This document shows, piece after piece, positions 1-6,846 of a stretch of DNA of 42,598 nucleotides (within the stretch, counting starts at the first letter, position 1; each line of letters begins with the position of its first letter). Source of the DNA: Gammaproteobacteria bacterium (GTDB taxonomy: Bacteria; Pseudomonadota; Gammaproteobacteria; Pseudomonadales; Azotimanducaceae). Both the position numbers and the translations under genes were made by a program. The stretch lies in NCBI GenBank assembly GCA_028824555.1, contig JAPPDJ010000076.1, positions 1 to 42,598 on the forward strand, given 5' to 3'. The notes beneath the pieces are model-generated. The model made no database searches, had not been told where the DNA came from, and saw only the letters and a program-made list of their open reading frames with translations.

Positions 1-884
1 CGCGACTTCTTCATCACGATGGGGGTTAGGTACACGTCCCGCGCGCCGGCGGCGAGCAGCGTGTCCACCAGCGGTGCGAACGCTTCTGCGCTCATGTCGT
101 CGATGTTGCATTCGACGAGGATGTTTGATTCCTGTTCGAGTCCGGTGGAAGACGTGCCAAGGGTGGCGCGCAGCACATTGGGCACGGCGAAGTCCTTCTG
201 TCCCAAGCCGTAGCCGATGCGCTCTGGGACGAATCCACTCGGCGGCGCGAATTCGGTTACCGAATGCTTGAGGATGGCGGCGCCGGTGGGTGTGGTGGCC
301 TCGCCGTCCACGCGGCCATAGGTGCAGGGAACGCCGGTGAGGAGGCGAGCGGTGGCGGGGGCCGGCACCGGCATGAGGCCGTGCGCGCAGCGCACCATGC
401 CGCTGCCGAGTTCCACGGGCGCAGCGCAGATGTGTGCGACGTCGAGCCAGTCGAGGCCGATGGCGCTGCCGACGATATCGACGATGGCGTCGGTGGCGCC
501 TACCTCGTGGAAGTGCACCTCCTCGACGCCGATGCCGTGCACGGCGGCCTCCGCTTCCGCCAGTGCCGTGAAGGTGCCGACGGCGCGGTCGGTGACGGCG
601 GGGGAAAGGGAAGCGCGACCGATGATGTCGCGAATGGTGGAGAGGTGGCGGTGCGGGCGGGGGATGTCTGGCTTTAGTCGCACCGTCGCTTTGGTGCCGG
701 TGATGCCCATCTTGGAGTCGGGCTCGGCGACGAGCTCGAATTCCCCGCTGAGTTCCAGCTTTTCGAGTTCAGCGCGAAGATGCGCGAGGGGCACGCCGAG
801 ATCGAGCAGCACGCCCAAGTGCATGTCCCCCGAGATGCCGGAGAAGCACTCGTAGTAAAGGGTGTTTCCGGTGCCAGCGGCCAT
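1..884 (-). CDS. larC: LarC, nickel insertion protein for the nickel-pincer cofactor (partial)
   Basis: The first 294 codons of a LarC (DUF111) protein; the 3' end lies beyond position 1. LarC inserts nickel into the pyridinium bisthiocarboxylate precursor, using CTP, to make the nickel-pincer cofactor of lactate racemase and related enzymes. Visible landmarks are the N-terminal FSGISGDM stretch (about residues 14-21), the HFHEVGATDAIVDIVG segment in the middle, and the NILVECNIDDMSAE segment near the visible end, all typical of the family. The ATG at 884-882 opens directly into the conserved N-terminus. LarB and LarE are not in the visible window. The minus-strand gene upstream ends at 1157, 272 bp away, and the gap is filled by dispersed repeats, so larC probably has its own promoter there. 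The partner enzyme using the cofactor cannot be named from this window. Confidence 0.9.
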   Translation of the reverse strand, partial: MAAGTGNTLYYECFSGISGDMHLGVLLDLGVPLAHLRAELEKLELSGEFELVAEPDSKMGITGTKATVRLKPDIPRPHRHLSTIRDIIGRASLSPAVTDRAVGTFTALAEAEAAVHGIGVEEVHFHEVGATDAIVDIVGSAIGLDWLDVAHICAAPVELGSGMVRCAHGLMPVPAPATARLLTGVPCTYGRVDGEATTPTGAAILKHSVTEFAPPSGFVPERIGYGLGQKDFAVPNVLRATLGTSSTGLEQESNILVECNIDDMSAEAFAPLVDTLLAAGARDVYLTPIVMKKS

Positions 885-920
885 GGGTCACCTTCCCCTC
901 TTCCGCGAACGTCGACCCTT

Positions 921-1036
921 CCGGAGGGAGGGAGTCTCGCCCTCCAGCGCGCCGCGAGGCGCGTCCTCTTGCAGAGGCCAGCACAGACCAATGGGTTGAG
1001 CTAGGAGCCTGTGGAGGGCGGGACGCCCTCCCTCCG
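921..1036. repeat. Dispersed inverted-repeat element, family A copy 1
   Basis: Two G/C-rich arms, 921-945 (CCGGAGGGAGGGAGTCTCGC...) and 1012-1036 (TGGAGGGCGGGACGCCCTCC...), are near reverse complements flanking about 66 bp. The inner part begins with CAGCGCGCCGCGAGGCGCG, itself a short palindrome. The same architecture, with nearly identical arms and the same inner palindrome, recurs at 10523-10638. It lies in the gap between larC and the aldo/keto reductase. It has no coding potential and looks like a REP/MITE-like element. Confidence 0.75.
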
Positions 1037-1094
1037 ATGGGGTCCACGATTGCGGCTCCGTGGCAGATCGTGGAAGACGCGCCTGTCGGCGCAG

Positions 1095-1117
1095 AGAAGG
1101 CAGGATGCCTTCCCTCC
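1095..1117. repeat. Short palindrome related to family A
   Basis: GAAGGCAGGATGCCTTC followed by CCTCC forms a 7-bp stem with a 3-nt loop. The same core with longer perfect arms occurs at 25926-25956, so this is a shortened member of the same dispersed palindrome group. It lies just downstream of the minus-strand reductase gene that ends at 1157 and could contribute a weak stem at its mRNA 3' end; there is no T tract. Confidence 0.55.
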
Positions 1118-1156
1118 GGGCGGCCATACTGGAAGTCCGCAGGTTGCTAGCGTCTG

Positions 1157-2374
1157 CTACGCCAGCATTTCGTGCGTCGGCGCACAGAGTTCGGCCAGCG
1201 GCAGGCCGTGGGTGCAGGCATTGGCGCAAGGTTCGCCGCTGCACGAAAGGCATGCTTCGCCGTTCGTCTCCAAAAGGGCGTATTCCTCGCGGGCGAACTG
1301 TACATCGCGGTAGTCGGTGGCGTACATGCGCGTGCGCATGAGGTCCGGTATGGGCACGCCGTAGGGGCAGGCGCTGGAGCAGTCGCTGCAGGCGAAGCGG
1401 CAGTAGCTGGCGCCGTGCTGCTTGGCGTAGCGTTCGAGCAGTTCCATGTCGCCGGCGGCGAGCCCCTCGTAGCCGGAAGCGCCGAGGTATTCGTCGATCG
1501 TTGCCTCTTCGCGCATCGTCACGATGAGCGCGTCCACGTTGGGATTGGAGAGCACCCAGCGGAAGGCGGCTTGGGCGAAGGTTGCATCGCCCGTCTCGTA
1601 CGGGCGCATGTCGTTCAGGCGCGCGCCCATGAGTGTCTTCATGGCGATGACGCCGACATCGAGCTCCTTGGCGCGGGCGAGCCGTTCGGGCAGCTTCGGG
1701 TGCTTCGCGACCCAATCCACCCAGCGGGTGAGGTTCTCGTAGAACTTCGGGTCTTCGCCGAACGTGTGGGCGACCAGGATCACGTCGGCCATGTCCTGGT
1801 CGAAGGCGTAGTCGAGGCAGTCGAGCAGGTAGCCGGCGTGGCCGGACATGCCGGCGAAGCGAATCTTGCCCTGCTCCTTGGCCTTGTCGATGAAGGCATG
1901 CCATTCGGGATTGCTGAGCACGGCCACGTCGTTGACCGCGTGGTTCATGAAGATGTCCACGTAGTCCGTCTGCAGCCGCTTGAGGGATTCGTCGAGGCGT
2001 CCCATGAGGGACTCGCGGCTCGAATCGGGCTCCGTCACTGCCTTCGAGGTGATGATGACCTGATCGCGCATGTCCTTCAGCACTTTGCCGAGCACTTGCT
2101 CGGACTCGGTGCGGGCGTAGCCCTCGGCGGTGTCGAAGTAGTTGATGCCCCGATCCAGGGCGTGGTGGACCAGGCGTTCCTGCCCGAGTCGCAGCGTGGA
2201 TGCGCCGAAGGAGATGTCGGAGATCTCGAGCCCGGTGCGCCCCAAGGTGACGTAACGCTTCACCTCGGCTGCGGATTGACGCTCGGTGGCGTGGCCTTTG
2301 GCTGCGAAAGGCAGCGCGGTGGCGGCGGCACCTATGCGAAGGAAGTCGCGACGGTTCGTGTTCAGGCTCGACAT
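1157..2374 (-). CDS. Tat-exported aldo/keto reductase with C-terminal [4Fe-4S]-type cysteine clusters
   Basis: A 405-residue oxidoreductase. The N-terminus carries a twin-arginine signal (NRRDFLRIG, residues 7-15, followed by a short hydrophobic Ala-rich stretch), so it is probably exported folded. The aldo/keto reductase barrel follows, with the expected tetrad Asp81 and Tyr86 (FDTAEGY), Lys111 (ITSK) and His145 (IFMNH). The C-terminal 80 residues hold two cysteine groups, C-x3-C-x2-C-x3-CP (SYCRFACSDCSSACP) and C-x2-C-x4-C-x3-C (ACLSCSGEPCANAC), as in AKR proteins with ferredoxin-like tails. Substrate unknown. The ATG at 2374 fits the Tat signal exactly. Its 5' flank contains a strong hairpin and a family B repeat. 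It may pass electrons between a periplasmic donor and a carbonyl substrate; that is inference. Confidence 0.9.
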   Translation of the reverse strand: MSSLNTNRRDFLRIGAAATALPFAAKGHATERQSAAEVKRYVTLGRTGLEISDISFGASTLRLGQERLVHHALDRGINYFDTAEGYARTESEQVLGKVLKDMRDQVIITSKAVTEPDSSRESLMGRLDESLKRLQTDYVDIFMNHAVNDVAVLSNPEWHAFIDKAKEQGKIRFAGMSGHAGYLLDCLDYAFDQDMADVILVAHTFGEDPKFYENLTRWVDWVAKHPKLPERLARAKELDVGVIAMKTLMGARLNDMRPYETGDATFAQAAFRWVLSNPNVDALIVTMREEATIDEYLGASGYEGLAAGDMELLERYAKQHGASYCRFACSDCSSACPYGVPIPDLMRTRMYATDYRDVQFAREEYALLETNGEACLSCSGEPCANACTHGLPLAELCAPTHEMLA

Positions 2375-2456
2375 GGCACCCTCCCGGAGCCGACCCCACG
2401 TTGGTGAACTGCGTAGCTTAACAGGCTGCCGAGCCGGGCGTCGGACTTCAGCGACA

Positions 2457-2495
2457 CTAGGAGGCAGCGCCGTAGAAAACGGCGCTGCCTCCTAG
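2457..2495. repeat. Perfect 17-bp inverted repeat (hairpin)
   Basis: CTAGGAGGCAGCGCCGT at 2457-2473 and its exact reverse complement at 2479-2495 flank a 5-nt AGAAA loop. It sits between the start of the reductase gene (2374) and the end of the hydrolase gene (2588), both minus strand. A smaller relative (GCGCCG, loop GAAAA, CGGCGC) occurs near 34840. There is no T run on either side, so it is more likely a repeat element or mRNA-stabilising stem than an intrinsic terminator. Confidence 0.8.
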
Positions 2496-2504
2496 TCGGA
2501 GGGG

Positions 2505-2572
2505 TGAGCGCAAGCGAACCCGAAGGCCAGCAGTTCGCGTAGCGAACTGCCGACGCGCCCGCAAGGGCGCGC
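2505..2572 (-). repeat. Dispersed two-hairpin element, family B copy 1
   Basis: This stretch contains GCAGTTCGC/GCGAACTGC (2530-2538 with 2542-2550) and CGCGCCC/GGGCGCG (2554-2560 with 2565-2571, loop GCAA). Read on the minus strand it matches 33769-33838 nearly base for base, the differences falling mainly in the loops. It lies downstream of the hydrolase gene that ends at 2588. Confidence 0.75.
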
Positions 2573-2587
2573 TAGTTGGCTGTTGTC

Positions 2588-3385
2588 CTACCAGGAGTTG
2601 CGCAGTTCGCGCAGACCCAGGAACACGTCCTTGGGGGTTGGCTCCGGCGGCAGGTCCGGGAAGCTCTCGCGGAGTCGGGCGATCACCGAGGGGCTGCGCA
2701 GGCGGAAGAAGGTGTTGATCCTGCGCTCCTGGGCGATGGTGGTGACCATCGCGTTGTCTGGGTCGTGACTGTCCTCGAGCTCTGCGAGCAGGTCTGCGGC
2801 GGCTTGGTTGTCGGGTTCGCGGTCCAGCGTGAAGGCGAGGTTGTTGGTGATGTAGTCGTGGCCCGGGTAGATTTGGGTGTCGTCGCCGAGCGCGTCGAGC
2901 TGCGCCACGAAGGTTTGGTAGAGCTCCTCCGGATGGCCGCCGCCGTGGCAGTTGCCGGCGCCGGCGTTGAACAGCGTGTCGCCGCAGAAGAGCGCTGGCG
3001 TTTCGGTGCGGGAGAGCAGGCAGACGTGGCTCATGGTGTGGCCCGGGGTGTCGAGCGCCACCAGTTCTACAGACGAGCCCACCTTCACTACGTCGCCAGC
3101 CGAGAGCCCCACGTCCATGCCGTCGATGCGGGCGCCGGCGTTTTCGTGCGCCAAGAGGCTCGCCCCGGTTGCCTCGATTACCGGGCCGTTGCCGCCGGTG
3201 TGGTCGCCGTGCTCATGGGTGTTGAGCACTTGGGTGATCCGCCAGCCCCGATCCTTGGCAGTGGCGAGGCAGCGCTCGTGATCGAGAGGATCGACGGCGA
3301 GGGCTGCCCCGGTTTCGGAGCAGGCGATCAAGTAGTTGAAGTTCCGGTAGGCGTTCCGGGTCCAAATCTGTTCGACGATCATCAT
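2588..3385 (-). CDS. Glyoxalase II-like metallo-beta-lactamase hydrolase
   Basis: A 265-residue metallo-beta-lactamase fold protein closest in pattern to hydroxyacylglutathione hydrolase, which hydrolyses S-D-lactoylglutathione. It has the binuclear metal motif THEHGDH (His57, His59, Asp61, His62), the FCGDTLFNAG segment and the IYPGHDYITNN segment with the C-terminal DREPDN seen in glyoxalase II. Length is close to the family norm of 250-260. I chose the ATG at 3385 (a second ATG follows at once) because the family N-terminus MIVEQIWTRNAYRNFNYLI begins there; longer readings add unrelated sequence. The gene begins 13 bp after the stop of the TauD-type dioxygenase, so the two are probably co-transcribed. 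A related thioester hydrolase or persulfide dioxygenase cannot be excluded, but the C-terminal signature favours glyoxalase II. Confidence 0.85.
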   Translation of the reverse strand: MMIVEQIWTRNAYRNFNYLIACSETGAALAVDPLDHERCLATAKDRGWRITQVLNTHEHGDHTGGNGPVIEATGASLLAHENAGARIDGMDVGLSAGDVVKVGSSVELVALDTPGHTMSHVCLLSRTETPALFCGDTLFNAGAGNCHGGGHPEELYQTFVAQLDALGDDTQIYPGHDYITNNLAFTLDREPDNQAAADLLAELEDSHDPDNAMVTTIAQERRINTFFRLRSPSVIARLRESFPDLPPEPTPKDVFLGLRELRNSW

Positions 3386-3398
3386 GCTTGGTTGTCCG

Positions 3399-4214
3399 TT
3401 ACATCGGTCGGTCGCCGGCAACCGTAACGCGGTAGCCGGAGCGCACCTCGGGATAGTAGTCCCACATGGCGTGGTGCTGAACGCAGCGGTTGTCCCACAT
3501 GGCGACGGACCCCGGCTGCCAGCGAAAACGGCATTGGAACTGCGGTTTGGCGACATGCGCGTAAAGGAACGCCAGCACCGCATCTCCCTCGTCCTGCGGC
3601 ACGTCGCACAGCCTGGTGGTGAACACCGAGTTGACGAACAGTGCCTTGCGTCCGGTGCGGGGGTGGGTGCGGATCACCGGATGTTTCGCGCGGGGATACT
3701 CGCGTTCGCTGTCGTCATATCCTACGCGACGGTTTCTGTCGCGATAGTTCGGTCCGCCGTCGTGCTCGGCGCGAAGGCCCCCGAGGTATTCCTGCATGGC
3801 CGGAGAAAGCGCGTCGTAGGCTGCGTACATGCTGGAGAACAAGGTGTCGCCGCCACCGCTCTCGGGCAGCGTGTGCAGGCGCAGGATCGACAGCATGGGC
3901 GGCTCGGCGTCACAGCTCACGTCCGAGTGCCACTTGTCGCCGGCGGTGCGCTTGGTGTTGGCGTCGGCGTGAACCTTCAGCACTTCGGGATAGCCGGGCG
4001 CTCCGGGCGGCGCACTCGGGTGAATGTGCAGCGGCCCGAAGCGCAAGCCGAGCGCCTTGTGCTGGTCGAGCTCCATTTCCTGATCGCGGAAGAACAGCAC
4101 TTGGTGGGCGAGCAGGGCGGCCTCGACATCCGCGAAGCGGTCGTCGTCCAAGGTCGCAAGCTCCACACCGTGGACTTCTGCCCCGATGACCGGGGTGAGC
4201 GGTTCGATTTCCAT
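3399..4214 (-). CDS. TauD/TfdA-family Fe(II)/2-oxoglutarate dioxygenase
   Basis: A 271-residue protein of the taurine/2,4-D dioxygenase family: non-haem iron enzymes that couple 2-oxoglutarate decarboxylation to substrate hydroxylation, often cleaving C-S, C-O or C-N bonds. The facial triad is visible as His96-x-Asp98 (KWHSDVS) and the distal His247 (RCVQHHAMWDYYP). The 2-oxoglutarate-binding arginine is Arg262 in the RSGYRVTV motif. The N-terminal IGAEVHGVEL motif is typical. Length matches the family. The substrate cannot be assigned; taurine and chlorophenoxy acids are only the best-known ones. The gene precedes the glyoxalase II-like gene with 13 bp between. Its own upstream gap contains an imperfect hairpin (4248-4283) that may separate it from the ferredoxin gene. 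Confidence 0.9.
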   Translation of the reverse strand: MEIEPLTPVIGAEVHGVELATLDDDRFADVEAALLAHQVLFFRDQEMELDQHKALGLRFGPLHIHPSAPPGAPGYPEVLKVHADANTKRTAGDKWHSDVSCDAEPPMLSILRLHTLPESGGGDTLFSSMYAAYDALSPAMQEYLGGLRAEHDGGPNYRDRNRRVGYDDSEREYPRAKHPVIRTHPRTGRKALFVNSVFTTRLCDVPQDEGDAVLAFLYAHVAKPQFQCRFRWQPGSVAMWDNRCVQHHAMWDYYPEVRSGYRVTVAGDRPM

Positions 4215-4247
4215 GCCGAGGATTGTACGCCCGGTTGCCTCTGTCAG

Positions 4248-4283
4248 CGTCGGACTTTGCCACGTTGGCGGCGAAGTCCGACG
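4248..4283. repeat. 14-bp inverted repeat with the GTCGGACTT motif
   Basis: CGTCGGACTTTGCC (4248-4261) pairs with GGCGAAGTCCGACG (4270-4283) apart from one G-U-type mismatch, loop 8 nt. A related hairpin CGGACTTTGCCGC-TAC-GCGGCAAAGTCCG lies at 33857-33885, and the GTCGGACTT core also appears near 2439. It is located between the ferredoxin stop and the dioxygenase start on the minus strand. Confidence 0.65.
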
Positions 4284-4287
4284 GCAG

Positions 4288-4608
4288 TCAGAACTGGAAC
4301 TCCGGAAGCTGCACCTTCAAGCCATCGAGTTCGTCCGTGACAGGAATCTGGCAGGAGAGGCGGGAGGTGGGCGAACGCTCCGGATTGAGGTCGAGCATCT
4401 GTTCCTCCGTCTCTCCGGGTGGCCCGAGCGCCGCGTAGGCGTCATCGGTCAGCATCACGTGACACGTGGCGCACGCACATTCGCCGCCGCAATCCGCATC
4501 GATGCCGGGAACGAGGTTGTCGATGGCGGCAAGCATGAGGGAGCGGCCGTTCTGGGCCTCCACCTCGTGCACCGTGCCGTCATGCTCGATGAAGCGAATG
4601 CGGGTCAC
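4288..4608 (-). CDS. [2Fe-2S] ferredoxin, putidaredoxin type
   Basis: A 106-residue electron carrier. Cluster ligands are Cys40, Cys46 and Cys49 (C-x5-C-x2-C in DCGGECACATC) with the fourth at Cys86 (RLSCQIP), the pattern of adrenodoxin/putidaredoxin-type ferredoxins that feed cytochrome P450s and oxygenases. The start is GTG at 4608: it forms a GTGA overlap with the stop of the upstream enoyl-CoA hydratase gene, and the family N-terminus (TRIRFIEHDG) begins there. The tight coupling means it is made with the hydratase. No cognate ferredoxin reductase or P450 is seen nearby; the Rieske protein and monooxygenase upstream are candidate partners by position only. Confidence 0.9.
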   Translation of the reverse strand: MTRIRFIEHDGTVHEVEAQNGRSLMLAAIDNLVPGIDADCGGECACATCHVMLTDDAYAALGPPGETEEQMLDLNPERSPTSRLSCQIPVTDELDGLKVQLPEFQF

Positions 4609-5378
4609 TTGCCGATCCAGGCGGCGTCGCGCTTTTCGCGGAAGGCGGCCATGCCCTCGGCACCCTCGTCGCTGCGGAACATGCGCCCGCTCCACTCGGC
4701 CGTCTCGCGGAAGCCCTCCTCGATGGAGAGCTCCGGCACGCGGCGCACGAGCTTCTTGCATTCGACCACCGCGATGGGGCCGCCGCGGTTGATCATGTCG
4801 ATCTCTTCGCCCACCGCAGTCTCTAGTTGCTGCCTCGGTACGGCGCGGTGTGCGAAGCCCATCTCCACCGCCTCTGCCCCAGTGAAGCGGGCGCCGGTGA
4901 CGAACAGCCTCATGCCGTGGTGGCGGCCAAGCTTGGGCAGGCAGACCACGGAGATCACTGCCGGAATCACGCCGATGCGCACCTCGCTGAAGCTGAACTG
5001 CACCTCCTCGGCGGCGATGACGATGTCGGAGGCGCCAACGAGGCCCAACCCACCGGCGAAGGCCGCGCCGTTCACGGCCGCGATCACCGGCTTCGGGCTT
5101 TCCATGATGGTGGTGAGAACCTGCGGATAGGGCACCGAGCGTCGCCCCTCGATGCTTGCGCCGGGAGGGCTCTTGAGGTCGGCACCGGCGCAGAAGGCAG
5201 GGTCGGTGCCCGTGATGACGATGGAGCGCACCTTTTCGTCGGCATTGGCGGCAAGCAGGTTGTCGTAGAGCTCGGCCACCAGAACGGCAGACAGCGCATT
5301 GCGATTCTGCGGTCGGTTCAGCGTGATCCAGGCGGCGCCATCACGAACTTCATACAGCGTGGCTTCAAGGTCCGGCAC
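4605..5378 (-). CDS. Enoyl-CoA hydratase/isomerase family protein
   Basis: A 257-residue crotonase-fold protein. The CoA-binding and oxyanion-hole segments are clear: AFCAGADLK (about residues 62-70) and NGAAFAGGLGLVGASDIVIA (about residues 101-120), followed by FSEVRIGVIPAVIS, where one conserved acidic residue sits. Members hydrate or isomerise 2-enoyl-CoA esters. Start: GTG at 5378, preceded by GAGAAGGAGAAG as ribosome-binding site, gives the normal family N-terminus (PDLEATLYEVRDGAAWITLNRP). The gene follows the flavin monooxygenase on the same strand after 71 bp and overlaps the ferredoxin gene downstream. Whether it acts in ring or side-chain catabolism or in branched-chain acid oxidation is not decided by the sequence. 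Confidence 0.9.
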   Translation of the reverse strand: MPDLEATLYEVRDGAAWITLNRPQNRNALSAVLVAELYDNLLAANADEKVRSIVITGTDPAFCAGADLKSPPGASIEGRRSVPYPQVLTTIMESPKPVIAAVNGAAFAGGLGLVGASDIVIAAEEVQFSFSEVRIGVIPAVISVVCLPKLGRHHGMRLFVTGARFTGAEAVEMGFAHRAVPRQQLETAVGEEIDMINRGGPIAVVECKKLVRRVPELSIEEGFRETAEWSGRMFRSDEGAEGMAAFREKRDAAWIGK

Positions 5379-5449
5379 GGGCTTCTCCTTCTCGTGTGCG
5401 CGCCTTGTCGGGCGCGTCGGCTGTTGCCTTGCAACAGCGGCATTCTGGT

Positions 5450-6751
5450 TTAGGCAAGGAAGTCTGTCGCTTTGCGGGGAGAGCGGCAAGGGGTTGGTGG
5501 CACCACGGTGGGGCCTTGCGCCTTGAGGGGCATGTTGTGGTAGTCGCCGGGACGCGCCAGCGTGTTGGCGCGATGCTCGCGCCAGAGTTCGCCGAACCAG
5601 GCCGGCACCGGCTCGTCGCCGCACTGTCCCGCGAGTTCGTTCAAGTATTCGATCTGGGTGCTTTCGAGGCGATGGAAGTGGCGCTCGGCGATGCCGGTGC
5701 TGCGGTTGCGCCTGAGTTCCCGTGCCAGCGCCGCTCGGCGTGCGGCGCGGGCCGGCAGCTCGAATGCGCCGGCAAGCAGGCGCGCGAACCAACGCGCCTG
5801 ACGCTGAAAGAAAGGAAACGGGACGATGCGAAAGCCAAGGCCAACGAAAGCTAGGGTGGGATGGTCGATGTCGAGCAGTTGCCGATAGACGTTGCGCACG
5901 CGGTTGTTGCGGATGCGACCGCCCGCGAGCGGGGGAAGGAACGGCAGGCGGTAGTGGTAGCCGGTGCAGAAGACGATGGCGTCCACGTCACGAATGCGCC
6001 CGCCGCCGGTTAGCACCGCGTCCGCGCCGTCGAGGCTCGTCATCGACGGACAGCGGACGATGCCGTCTCTGCCCCGGATGGTCTGCGTGAAGGCGCGCCC
6101 GGAGAAGTGCACGCTCGCAACGCTTGCCAGTTCGCGTGCGAGGTCAGCGCCGGACACCGACGAGCCCAGCACCACCACGCGCTTGCCGGCGAACGGTTCT
6201 GGTCTGCGGTAGTTGTGGCTGTGCAGGGCCGTGCCCTTGAAATGCTCGATTCCCGGGAGCGATGGCACGATCGGTTCCGAGAAGTGCCCATTGCACACCG
6301 CCACGGCATCGAACGGCTCGCCGAACACGCGCCAGCCCTTTCCGGCGGGTGTCACGCAAACCACCTCATGCTCGAAGCGAATGCGTCCGGTTATGTCGCA
6401 GTCGTCACTGAAGCGCTGAAGGTACTCCGCCACGTGAGCGTGTCCCGGATAGCGTGGCCAGTGGTCGTCGCCGCCGCCAACGCTGTCGAAGGTGTAGCCA
6501 TCGAAGGCCATCAGGTCCCGCGGCAGGTTGGTGGTGAGGGAGGCGTAAAGCGAGCCGTGGATGCGTCGTTCCGGACGCTGGCCGAGCGGGTCTGATTCAA
6601 CGGCTTCCTCATAATTCCACAGTCCGCCGACGCGGTTCGACTGCTCGAACACCTTGACGGTGTGGCCTTGGCGCAGCAGCTCGTGCGCGGTTACGAGGCC
6701 AGCGGCGCCGGCACCGATGACGGCGACGTTGCATCTTCGAGCAGTGGTCAA
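5450..6751 (-). CDS. Flavin-containing monooxygenase (FMO/BVMO class)
   Basis: A 433-residue FAD- and NADPH-dependent oxygenase. The FAD Rossmann motif is GAGAAG (residues 13-18, in VAVIGAGAAGLVTAHELL). The FMO fingerprint F-x-G-x3-H-x3-Y appears as FKGTALHSHNY, and directly after it the NADPH motif VVVLGSSVSGADLARELA. The FCTGYHYRLPFLPP segment is also typical. FMOs oxygenate nucleophilic N, S or Se atoms; Baeyer-Villiger members insert oxygen next to ketones. The ATG at 6751 gives the standard N-terminus. The gene sits between the Rieske fusion gene (gap 95 bp) and the enoyl-CoA hydratase gene (gap 71 bp), all on the minus strand, so an operon is likely. Substrate unknown. Confidence 0.9.
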   Translation of the reverse strand: MTTARRCNVAVIGAGAAGLVTAHELLRQGHTVKVFEQSNRVGGLWNYEEAVESDPLGQRPERRIHGSLYASLTTNLPRDLMAFDGYTFDSVGGGDDHWPRYPGHAHVAEYLQRFSDDCDITGRIRFEHEVVCVTPAGKGWRVFGEPFDAVAVCNGHFSEPIVPSLPGIEHFKGTALHSHNYRRPEPFAGKRVVVLGSSVSGADLARELASVASVHFSGRAFTQTIRGRDGIVRCPSMTSLDGADAVLTGGGRIRDVDAIVFCTGYHYRLPFLPPLAGGRIRNNRVRNVYRQLLDIDHPTLAFVGLGFRIVPFPFFQRQARWFARLLAGAFELPARAARRAALARELRRNRSTGIAERHFHRLESTQIEYLNELAGQCGDEPVPAWFGELWREHRANTLARPGDYHNMPLKAQGPTVVPPTPCRSPRKATDFLA

Positions 6752-6846
6752 ACTAAGGGCTCACGCCATTGCACGGCGCGCATTGTGCCTTCACTTGAGA
6801 AAAGTCGTGGTAGGGGAGGTGCTTGGCGTGCTCGTTGGGCAAGCCA

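Noticed and set aside
921-1117. Clustered palindromes as a CRISPR array
   Set aside because: No regular direct repeats with unique spacers, and no cas genes.
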